Of a DNA stretch of 18,886 nucleotides, positions 1 through 8,418 are shown piece after piece. The DNA comes from Asterionellopsis glacialis (taxonomy: Eukaryota; Bacillariophyta; Plagiogrammaphyceae; Rhaphoneidales; Asterionellopsidaceae), in the NCBI GenBank assembly GCA_014885115.2, contig WKLE02003432.1, positions 16,379-35,264 of the forward strand, written 5' to 3'. How positions within the stretch are numbered: the stretch's first letter is position 1; every line of letters starts with the position of its first letter. Below the pieces are notes generated by a model. It was not told the origin of the DNA, searched no databases, and worked only from the letters and a program-made list of their open reading frames with translations. Made by a program: the position numbers and the translations under genes.

Positions 1-59
1 CATTGTTCCATACACACTATTAAAAGAGCGATCAGCAGCTTCCTCACTAGGAACGTGCT

Positions 60-125
60 TTTGCATCTTACTTCAGCAAAAAACTCCATATTGGACATTT
101 TTTTTGCGTCATTCCACAATGGAAA
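60..125 (-). promoter_or_regulatory. Candidate SECIS element in the SelK 3' UTR
   Basis: On the minus strand, about 190 nt after the SelK stop codon, ATGA (112-109) faces TGA (75-73), the arrangement that forms the tandem G.A pairs of a SECIS core. Directly above, GCAAAAAA (107-100) pairs with TTTTTTGC (83-76) over 8 bp. Next comes an unpaired AA (99-98), then a mini-helix TCC (95-93) with GGA (87-85) closing an AATAT loop. This resembles a form-2 SECIS with unpaired AA in an internal bulge. The spacing from ATGA to AA is slightly short and the lower helix is weak, so the exact fold is an inference. Confidence 0.6.
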
Positions 126-295
126 ATTGAATATATCTGCAAAGAAATTCAAAAATCTCCCTCGTGATGCAACAAGACTCTGCTTTTTTTCAAAATCGCT
201 CTGCAGCCACTTTCTCGAAAGAGAGCACACATCCTTTAATCTTTTATGTAAAGGAATATGATATAATGTACTCTCTTATATAGGAAAAAGTGGCA

Positions 296-852
296 TTACC
301 GTCCTCACCCACCTCCTGCACAGGCTTTAGCATCTCCTAAATCACGAACACCGCGAATATTGGAACCTTTTCTTCTTTTTTGTTCAGTTGATCCACCCGA
401 CGACGAAGACGAACCAACACCCGATCTTGTTCGCAAACGATAATTCTATTCGAGTACAGACAGCAGTAACGTATTAAGAAAAAGAGAGGGAAAAAAGAAA
501 AAAATAGATTGAGTGTTTACGCCTCCAACAAGTTGACATTGCAACGCCAACCAAGACAAGAGTGTTTACTATTAGGAGTATTCGCATGCTTTAAATGAAT
601 CACGATCAAAGGGTGGGGTATTATGATTTGCGCGACACGACCCATTCTTAGTATTACTACTTCTAGCACTTCTAGCACTTCTAGCACTTCTAGCTGACTC
701 ACGTTCTCAACACGACGCTCTGGTTTTTCTGTGAAGGATGTGAAAAAGAGAGCGAAGATACTCCAAATACCTTTAAACAAGTCTGTAATTATACTGAAGC
801 GCCATAGCGTGCGCTTCTCGGCGACAGATCCATCGGAGCTGATGTAAACCAT
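296..852 (-). CDS. SELENOK: Selenoprotein K (SelK/SelG family), two exons, Sec encoded by TGA
   Basis: The exons are 703-852 and 296-445, with a phase-0 intron at 446-702 (donor AAC|GTGAGT, acceptor AATAG|AAT). Together they give 99 residues; the human protein has 94. The N-terminus MVYISSDG, a Trp-Arg-x-Ser-Ile-Ile-Thr-Asp-Leu-Phe segment and one hydrophobic helix (about residues 19-40) match the SelK family. A basic Ser/Gly-rich tail follows, ending GGG-TGA-GGA-CGG-TAA, so Gly-Sec-Gly-Arg-stop. The TGA is at 305-307 and stands where animal SelK has its penultimate-region selenocysteine. SelK is a single-pass ER membrane protein tied to ER-associated degradation and, in animals, to protein palmitoylation; those roles are family knowledge. 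The start is the ATG at 852. Without splicing the reading runs into a 9-bp repeat and loses the SelK tail. The acceptor lacks a tight pyrimidine tract, but the family match across the junction makes the call firm. Confidence 0.9.
661..693. repeat. 9-bp minisatellite in the SelK intron
   Basis: The unit TTCTAGCAC is repeated three times, followed by a partial fourth copy. It lies just inside the 5' end of the SelK intron. If the intron is retained it is translated as repeated Leu-Glu-Val, so a gene finder that ignores the splice site would give a false low-complexity protein. Confidence 0.85.
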
Positions 853-1470
853 GGTCTATCGATCGAACCGTTGTGTGTTTGTTCCGTGTTTTTCTACTCT
901 CTATAGACTAGAGAGAGCGTTGTTGTGCCCCTTTCGATTCTTTTCCGAACACAGACACACTACGTGAACCCCGGTATTTTTTTTGGGAGACTATTTTTTC
1001 TTGTTCCGGGGTGTGAAAGACGGAAGTTGATGGAACGTTGAGTGTTCTATGTGTTCTTGTATATGACGTCACGACGGCAAACAAAAAGAGGGATTTTGAG
1101 ATTTGTGACAGCGAGAGGGAAAGAAGACCCGCGCCGGCGCCTTGTTGTGCAATGTTACGAATACACTAAGTTTTCGAGTGGTGATGATGTTAAAGTTTTA
1201 CGACAATTGAAGCATGCAGTTGTGGGTGCTATGGACAGAACTAAGTCAAATAATCAACCCTTTTCTTTATTTCAAGTTACAAACCTATACAAAAGTTGAC
1301 GAACTTTGCGAAACGTATGGTCCGCAACTTCATCGATGCACAGTCCAAACTTTTGATTTTCCCATTTGGGGAAAAATCAATCCTAAAAGTATGACCTTTT
1401 TACTGGAAACGCGTGTCAATACTGCAATATTGTCTTACTATTGAATAGTTACAGCACCCGTTCAGTAGAT
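853..1470. other. Intergenic region between SelK and the Hsp110-TPR gene
   Basis: This 618-bp gap holds the SelK promoter and the 3' flank of the next gene. A weak plus-strand ORF of 78 codons starts at the ATG at 1063 and ends at 1299. It is basic and has no recognised motif, so I do not call it a gene. No RNA gene was seen. Confidence 0.5.
1064..1071. promoter_or_regulatory. Palindromic CRE-type site TGACGTCA
   Basis: A perfect CRE palindrome lies about 212 bp upstream of the SelK start codon. TGACGT core elements bind bZIP factors and in diatoms are known from CO2/cAMP-responsive promoters. That it regulates SelK is only an inference from position. Confidence 0.3.
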
Positions 1471-3888
1471 CTAGCCAAACATCTTTTGCGCCATTTTCTT
1501 TTCTTTAGCTTTTTGTCTTTTGATTTGCAAATCAACCTTCTGTTGTAACTTTTTGATGGCCTTATCATCTGGAGCAACACCGGATGCCGTCTGCAGGTCC
1601 TTGATAGCATCGTCCCATCGTTTCTTCTCGTAGAAGACAGTTGCACGTCGGTATAAGGCCTTAACAGACTTATCGTCAAGTTCAAGTGCTTCATTGCAAA
1701 CACGTAAAGATTGATCAAACTTTTCTAATTTGAAATAAGCAAGCGCCAAGTTCAAATTTAGGCTAAGCTTGACACCTTTAACTTCTTCCAAGTCTTCAGG
1801 ACTCAAATCAACAAATTTCGCACAGTGGGTCAATGCCTTTGTATACCTTGCTGCAGCATGTCTATAATTCCCATCAGAAAACAATTCATTTGCTTCTGCC
1901 TTGTTTTTCATGACAATTTCCATCCTACGTTTCTTGGGCAAACGACGATTATCATGATCCTCTTCATCTTCATCACCACCAGCCGCAGCTGCTTCAGCCT
2001 GTGCTTGCTTGGCTTCTTCTTCCATTTGCCGATCTTTTGCTTCTTGTTCATCCTTGACGGCTTGAAGGTATGCCGAACACATTTCGTTTGTTTTCGCAAT
2101 AGTTGAATCTAATTTGGATTGCATATCGGTAAGATTTGCATCATCAGCTTCTTCCGAAAACAGCCAATCATCAACCTGCTCCAAGTGCTCATCGAGTTGG
2201 GTCGCATCAGGTAACAGAGAGGAATACTTGCCATGCTTGGCTGATCGCATTTGAAGAACATGCGCTTCTAACTTATTACGGATTTCACCCTTGAGGGCAA
2301 TTTCTTCATCCAAAGCTGCCATCCGTTTCTCTTCATTGTAAAGTTGTTGACGATACTCTTCGTGATTAGCACTTGGCGAGGTAGGCTCTTCACCTTCAAA
2401 AAACGAGTTTGATGTCGACGTCATATTCTTCATCATCACCCATTGTTGTTGTTTTCCCAAAGAGGTTGTTGTGTCACCAAGCACTGCTGCACCCAAGGCT
2501 ACAGATGTATCATCCAAACTACGTGACAATATCATTTCTTCAGTACCACTGCCATCCTGCTGTAACTTTGTAGACATCTCTGCAACATTCGTATTCTTCA
2601 ATGCTTGACGAATAGCATTTTGAAACATGGGAATACGGCAACCGCCACCTAAAATTTCAATGGATTCAATGACCATTTTGGTCTGACTCTCATTATCAAT
2701 ACCATTACTATTTTTTTCTAAAGCTTGTTTCAAAGTACTTTCAATCAAATTGGAAAGAGAAGCCTTTTCGGATTCACATAATTCAACCAATGTTGATCGT
2801 GTACACTGGATGGGCACATCTTGGTCATTCACAATGTTTTCTACTGTAACCTTCCCATCTGGTAATTGTGATAACAGATGCTTTAATTTTTGACATGCAT
2901 CCAGTAAACGTTGTCCACTTTTTGATGATGGTTTGATGGAAGATCCAGAAAATGCTGGCAGAGTTGATAGAAAATGATTCCATAATTGTACATCAACTGA
3001 TCCAGCACCTAAGGATTTGTGACATGTAGATGCTAATATTTCCATTGGTCGACTGTGATCGTTGTCGTCTTCACCACTGTTATCTTTGTTGTCTTCTCCT
3101 GATGTTGCATGTTTACAGTCGCTGAATTTTAATACAGATACACTTGTTTGTGCATGACCCATATCAACCACAAGGGTTACACGGTGAGACTTCTCATCAT
3201 CTTTTTCTTTTTCTTCACTGGTGTCCTCCTTGTCTTGACTCCCAAAACGTCCATCAGGAAACTTACGTTTATAGGCTGTAGCTATACATGCTGCTGCATT
3301 GACAACTTGTACATTGTCACCTAAACCAGCAGCATATGCAGCATCATTCAAAACTTGCCGAGCTTCTTTGGTGCATCCTGGAGGAAGAGATAAGATATAT
3401 TTCACTGTTTCGGCACTTGCACCCTCATTGGCAGACGCAAGTCGTTTGAGTGTAGAGTCAACATTCTTCCGAATTTTGCCCAATAGCATGGCAAGGACTG
3501 ATGCAGCATCGTACGTGGCCCCTTCTTCATTTTTAGGAGAGGGAATATTGACAATTACACCCTTTTCATTATCAATCGAAGAAATTCCAAATCTATAAAA
3601 TGGTTGGAATGAATCTTCCGACGACGACGACGACGACGATTGAAGTACTCCTGGCACAAGGCGATTTAAATGTACAATTGTGTTGGAAGCTTTCAAATTG
3701 GCCGTCTCTCCAATCATACGTCCTCCATCTATATCTGAAAAGGTAATGGCTGTAGGAGTTGTATGACTGCCAACTTCACTACGAACAATTTCACAATCCT
3801 TTGTTGGACCAAGAACAACCTTGGTGGATGTACATCCAATGTCAATTCCTACGGTAATCGTCGTCGTCGTCGTCGTCGTCGTCGTCAT
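1471..3888 (-). CDS. Hsp110/Hsp70-like ATPase domain fused to Hsp70 lid and TPR domain, lacking the substrate-binding beta-sandwich
   Basis: The protein has 805 residues. The start is the ATG at 3888; the reading frame runs slightly further upstream but only with a TTG. Residues 11 to about 474 form an actin-type nucleotide-binding domain: phosphate-1 GIDIG, phosphate-2 VVDMGHAQTSVSV (the Hsp110-style 'DMGH') and adenosine motif EILGGGCRIPMF. After a linker of about 30 residues the protein enters lid-type helices (about 508-620), including the Hsp110-like RNKLEAHVLQMRSA and VDDWLF. It therefore skips the substrate-binding beta-sandwich normally found between these parts. A Glu/Ala-rich coil, an acidic patch and PKKRR lead into three TPRs (about 657-777). 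These resemble the FKBP/Cyp40 carboxylate-clamp type and end in an AKEKKMAQKMF tail. The lysine of the Hsp70 'KRLIG' motif is Asn75, and the Glu of 'NEPTA' is Ala198. It is probably a cytosolic co-chaperone that docks on the EEVD tails of Hsp90/Hsp70; this is inference. Confidence 0.88.
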   Translation of the reverse strand: MTTTTTTTTTITVGIDIGCTSTKVVLGPTKDCEIVRSEVGSHTTPTAITFSDIDGGRMIGETANLKASNTIVHLNRLVPGVLQSSSSSSSEDSFQPFYRFGISSIDNEKGVIVNIPSPKNEEGATYDAASVLAMLLGKIRKNVDSTLKRLASANEGASAETVKYILSLPPGCTKEARQVLNDAAYAAGLGDNVQVVNAAACIATAYKRKFPDGRFGSQDKEDTSEEKEKDDEKSHRVTLVVDMGHAQTSVSVLKFSDCKHATSGEDNKDNSGEDDNDHSRPMEILASTCHKSLGAGSVDVQLWNHFLSTLPAFSGSSIKPSSKSGQRLLDACQKLKHLLSQLPDGKVTVENIVNDQDVPIQCTRSTLVELCESEKASLSNLIESTLKQALEKNSNGIDNESQTKMVIESIEILGGGCRIPMFQNAIRQALKNTNVAEMSTKLQQDGSGTEEMILSRSLDDTSVALGAAVLGDTTTSLGKQQQWVMMKNMTSTSNSFFEGEEPTSPSANHEEYRQQLYNEEKRMAALDEEIALKGEIRNKLEAHVLQMRSAKHGKYSSLLPDATQLDEHLEQVDDWLFSEEADDANLTDMQSKLDSTIAKTNEMCSAYLQAVKDEQEAKDRQMEEEAKQAQAEAAAAGGDEDEEDHDNRRLPKKRRMEIVMKNKAEANELFSDGNYRHAAARYTKALTHCAKFVDLSPEDLEEVKGVKLSLNLNLALAYFKLEKFDQSLRVCNEALELDDKSVKALYRRATVFYEKKRWDDAIKDLQTASGVAPDDKAIKKLQQKVDLQIKRQKAKEKKMAQKMFG
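3859..3885. repeat. CGT trinucleotide microsatellite (9 copies)
   Basis: Nine CGT units (ACG on the coding strand) encode a Thr tract right after the start Met of the Hsp110-TPR gene. A second short run of the same type near 3620-3640 encodes serines. Length polymorphism between strains is likely at such a tract. Confidence 0.9.
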
Positions 3889-5250
3889 GCTAACTTGTTT
3901 CAACTACTCTTGTACTCGCTTCAGGTGTTGGAAAATATAGAGAGGACTGTACTTGCACTGGTATATTATACTGTTATCGCTCGTTCAATCTTCCAAAAAA
4001 TATTCTTTGTGTTGCTCGTGTCGTAGTAAAGAAAAAAAAAAGTGTGTTGCAGATTTCTTTCTTCCTCTCCAGAGACCAAAGACATGTTCCTCTGTCGGTA
4101 GGGTCTGTGCTTGGATGGAGGGAAAAGAAACACGTCACATTCATATCTCTGGTCGAACTTGCGGAACCGCGCTCAGTATTTTTTAATACGGGTACAGCTA
4201 TTAATACTCATAATACGAGTACCCCAGTTACCAGGTACAGTGTAACAAATAGTGCATCTAGAGAGAGTACCTGGTAAATACCGGTACTGAATAAAGGGAA
4301 CAAGAAGAGATTACCCTTAACGTCGATACGTTAGGTTCGGCACCAGGTAGTACTGTGACTGTCTGTCATGCCGAAAATAAAATAATTAGGGTTAAGCTAC
4401 TGGCCTTCAACAAGCATTCGTATCCCTATCTCTACTGGCAGAAAGACAAGGTTGGCATGCGGAAATAATGCCTGCTCAACCCCACCGTTGTGTTATAAAA
4501 GAAATCAAACCAAAACCACTGCCTTCATTCAATGTTATGCTGATGATAAGTTGCAGCCTTAACTTTATTTGGTCCATAAAATCGTTGTTATTATTGCTGC
4601 TGTACCACGATAAAGAGGCTCTATTCATTAGGTCAAACAGAATATATCGATGATCTCCATAAGGAACGAATTATGAAATGGTGAAACGTAACTTTCAGCT
4701 GGTACACCTGATACATAATGCTGTCGTCATTTTATTTTTTCTTTCTACAATAAATCTCTCATTTTTGTTCATCCAACATCCAACATCCAACAACCCTTTC
4801 TCAATTAGTCTTGTTACAGCACTTTTTCCATCTATCCGTAGTCATAGGTTCTGTATTTAAGTTTAAGTTGTACATCTACTAGAGAGAGGGAAAACATATG
4901 CACCTATTTCTACTTGAAACATGTATATATCAAGCGAGTGATGTTTTAATGATAATTGGGATGATAATCCTCCTATGGTGTAAACTAAAGATTCATTTTG
5001 ATAACTAATCCTTTTTCTATACTTGCTTCCTAAAGTTCTAAAGATTAATAACGCAATGCCTAAAAAACATGCAATCTTCAGCTACACTCGACTTTCTACT
5101 AATTCTTCCTTCATAACGTCCCGAACTACAGCTGTTCATATTTACTTGCTAGCCAATCCTGAAAGGTGAAAGCTTTTCAAACAGTGAGACATTCTGCCCT
5201 TGCGTCAGACTCTAGAACTCCTCTGTAATGCCCACCCCCAGACGACCAAG
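3889..5250. other. Intergenic region with TACCTGGTA motifs
   Basis: This stretch of about 1.36 kb lies between the 5' end of the Hsp110-TPR gene and the 3' end of the PNUTS-like gene. Short ORFs here use non-ATG starts or lack coding character. Two exact copies of TACCTGGTA on opposite strands (4229-4237 and 4268-4276) and a partial copy near 4342 are the only structure seen. No tRNA-like or other RNA gene was recognised. Confidence 0.6.
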
Positions 5251-8130
5251 TTAGTTGTTAAACACTGGGTTCCGCATGTATGGAGACCGAGTATTGGGTC
5301 CGTACGTACTATCAAAACTAGTCCCTAGTCTTCCTGTTTCTTTGGCGAAATTAATCCGAAGTACACCGCCGTTCAGTACTGCTCCCGATAAAGCCTCTCG
5401 AGCAATCACAGCTGCTGGCATATCACTTGTATTGACAAAGCTAAAGGTACCTTTCATTACACACCCAGTGATAGTGGCATGCTGTCCAAATACTTCCCGA
5501 AGTTGCTGCTCAGATGTACCTGCACCATACCCTGCTACAAACAAGTTCTTCGTTGCCGGGTTACCACGATCATCACGGACCTGCAAGATGCATACATTAT
5601 AAAACAATACAGAAATCATCATAATATTGATTAGTTTTCAAAACGCACACATCATACCAGACAAAAGTTATATCTCAATTCCTCCTAAACATACCTTGTC
5701 ATAGTCTATTTGGCCATATGGATTACGTGGTAAAGATGAAGCATCATTTCGTAAGGCGACCCCAGCACTGGCACTGCCACTTCCTCCTTTGTGCACCTGT
5801 GCAGAATCTCTACTTCGTCGTTGAGCAATGTTGATACGAATAGGGCTTCCACCCATCAGAATACCATTGAGGGCATCCTTTGCATTTTTGGCTCCTACTC
5901 GATCATTTGTATTCACAAAAGCAAACCCATTCTTCATGACGACCTCATTGATTTGCACGTACTGTGAAAAAAGGGCAATGACATCTGCCTGAGTTATCGA
6001 TGGACCATATCCACTCACATGCAGGTTTCCTTCTGCATTATTTTGATCACCACGATATCCCAACGCAGCATTATTTGATGCCGATGTGGGAAAAGAAGTA
6101 TTATTTTGAATCTTCGGTTGTTGCGTCTGGTAGGAGAATTGTAGCTGTTGTTGCTGTGGCTGAAAAGCTCCTCCATGCGATTCAGGTTGAGAATCCCGGA
6201 AACCTCCTCCATGCGATTCAGGTTGAGAATCCCGTTCGTTTACGAGGTTCTGTGATAAACTTTCTACCAAGTTGGTTAACCGAGCATGGTCATACAGCCC
6301 ATTGGAATCAACAAACGTGTTCAATAAACCTGGCGTTTGTGCTAGAGTCTGAAGCGCTTGTACATTTGAACCGACCAGAAATAGTGGGAGGCCCATCGCC
6401 TGGACAGTCTCAGCAGAAGCACCTGACGACTGAACTGGTGTCGAATTCATAGGTTGTTGAGAATAGGACGGTGGTTGCCTCTGCAGATTGTGGTTAATAT
6501 CTGCTGACGCTCTCAGTTGAGATGGTGCCGGCATTGGAGGCTCTGGTTGAACGATTACTGGTTCTGGTGGCGGAGGTAAAGCCGGCATTCGCTGCGGTGG
6601 AAAAAAGGGGATGGTTTCCGTAATGGTGGACGATCGTGATGCCATATCCGATGATTGCTCTAAATCATTCATCGGAGCTGGGCTACTTGGAACATCCCCG
6701 GCAGAAAAGTACCGAGCTTGTTGCATTGTTCTAGTCCTCGTTACCTGTGTTTCGTATTCTTTCGATTTCACCTGTGACAACTGATTTGGAATGTAAGGCA
6801 ATATATGAGGCGGGCGCCAAGGTAGAGTTTGCATGACACCTGATTCGTTCATCTCCTCATCTTCGTCCATGATTTTTGATTTTCTATACGAATAAATGCA
6901 TGTAAATGTGTTAGAAGGCCAATGTAGAAGAGAAAAGTATCACGAACACATAGTGAATGAAATCTTACTTTGCTTTCGCCAACAGCTCTTTCTCTTGTAG
7001 CCGATCCCGCCTTCTCCGATCCGCCCAAGACGAGGTGTCGTGTATAGCTCTACCGTAAGTTGATTCATGTTCCCGAAAAAGCTCAAGTGTCCCTCCGAAA
7101 TGATCTGCCCATTTAACTCGGTTTGATCCCTTTTTCGAGGTACCTGAAAGCCAGAAAAAAGAATAAGATATCTATAAAAAACAACAAAGATTCAAGTCAG
7201 GCAACAAAACAAACTTACTTTCTTGCCCGAAATTCTTTTTTCGCGGCTGAGGGGCAGGTTTTGGATTCCCTGAATCTCCAGTGCGATTTGCTGTTGCTGC
7301 CATTCTTGCCTGTGCTTCTGCAATACGTTGTTGAGCTTTTTGTCTTGCAGCCTCAGCGGCAGAAAGCCCATCAGACGAAGCCGATGCCGACGCCTTGGCA
7401 AGTAGATTAGAAAAAGAGGACTTCTTGGTATCTTGGCTTGCTTTAACTGCCTTTGAAGGTTCAGAAGGCTGTTCTCTATATCTTTTCCTTGATTCTTTCT
7501 TTGAGTTGTCGCCCTGGAATTCAAAAATGGTTTGTAAACAATAATTCAAAGTCAGAAATTGCTTATAAAACAATATGGACGGCTTTCGGGTATGAGCAAA
7601 TCATGAGCAAAAACGTACCCGTTGTCTAATTTGCTTCACAGATGCATTCCAATTCCCCTTTATTTTCTGTATGCGTCCTTTAATGGCATCTTCGTTTTTG
7701 GTCCTAGCACATATTTTGTGCTTTTCTACCCCGCCGATTGCTTTCCCCAACCCCGAAGACATCACGACGGATTTAGACACTGGTAGCTCGCTGACATGAG
7801 TAAGCATGTGCAGTAGCAGATCAGTTCCTCCTTCAAAATGATATAACAAAGGAAAAGGAGAAAAATTATGAGATAAAACCAAACGTATATTGTGTCTATG
7901 TGTACTTCATAGACCTGACAACGACACTCACCAATGGTCTTTGATAAGATATCGGCTAACCATTTCTTTACTGTACTGAGAAAGCCCCTCTCTAGTATTT
8001 CAACCAAAGAATCATTGTTTGATGAAGTGGAGCCAACAATAGCTAAAAGTACACATCGCCGTTGCTCAAGGATTGAAACCTTTTGCCGTTGATCAATATT
8101 TCCTGCTATTGCATCAAAAGATCCCGCCAT
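5251..8130 (-). CDS. PNUTS-like PP1 regulatory subunit with TFIIS N-domain and two C-terminal RRMs, six exons
   Basis: The exons are 7932-8130, 7619-7830, 7513-7219, 7143-6969, 6883-5695 and 5580-5251. All five introns (75-114 nt) are GT-AG and phase-consistent, giving 2,400 nt and 799 residues. An in-frame TAG lies immediately before the ATG. Residues about 20-135 match a TFIIS N-terminal (LW) domain, with a conserved Pro-Val-Ser-Lys and a SSGLGKAIGG helix. Residues 138-235 are Ala/Lys-rich. SNRVKW at 242-247 is an RVxF-type PP1-docking motif. From W316, LPWRPP and then a Ser-x-Glu...Gln...Arg...Tyr...Ser-Pro pattern match the conserved block of PNUTS/LUMINIDEPENDENS-like proteins. A Pro/Gln-rich linker with a 12-residue tandem repeat precedes RRM1 (about 578-650) and RRM2 (about 700-768). 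PNUTS targets PP1 to RNA polymerase II and termination factors in the nucleus; RRMs are not part of animal PNUTS as I know it. Separate genes are unlikely because every junction keeps frame. Confidence 0.82.
6168..6234. repeat. 36-bp tandem duplication in the PNUTS-like gene
   Basis: Two near-identical copies with a 36-bp period encode RDSQPESHGGGF and a preceding near copy ending GGAF or GGGF. The duplication is in frame and lies in the Gln/Pro-rich linker before RRM1, so it changes linker length without breaking a domain. Confidence 0.85.
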
Positions 8131-8138
8131 CTAGCCAT
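8106..8138 (-). promoter_or_regulatory. Possible short overlapping upstream ORF at the PNUTS-like start
   Basis: An out-of-frame ATG lies 8 nt upstream of the main ATG (8136-8138). It opens a 10-codon frame that overlaps the start and ends at 8106. If the transcript begins further upstream, scanning ribosomes meet this ATG first, which could lower translation of the main protein. The transcript start is not known. Confidence 0.3.
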
Positions 8139-8418
8139 GAAAAACGTAGGTAGAGTCAAAATGAATAAGAGATAGAAACAGAGAGTATTGAGTAAGAGAC
8201 ATCGTACTGTTTCACAACAGCAAAGCGCGGTGCCGAAAGCAGAGTACACCAAAGGCGGATTTCGGCTCAGTCGCAACATAAGATTCGCATCAGACACAGT
8301 GCATCAAAGAAATGCCTTTGAAGACCGGCACAATGATTCATTTCATATCTGACTTGCTCTCCTTCATATCGTACATCCAACATTTTCGGCTCCTACAAGA
8401 GCAGAATGCTGTTGCCAT

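Noticed and set aside
517..852. A 111-residue single-exon protein starting at the SelK ATG
   Set aside because: After residue 50 it reads through the intron and its 9-bp repeat; the spliced form matches SelK to its last residue.
3889..3903. Extension of the Hsp110-TPR protein by five residues
   Set aside because: It needs a TTG start; an ATG lies five codons downstream and keeps the whole domain.
4310..4400. Telomere-like TTAGGG / CCCTTA words
   Set aside because: Only single isolated copies occur, with no tandem array.
6000..6452. Plus-strand 150-residue ORF
   Set aside because: It is antisense to the Pro/Gln-rich linker of the PNUTS-like gene; its repeats mirror the 36-bp duplication there.
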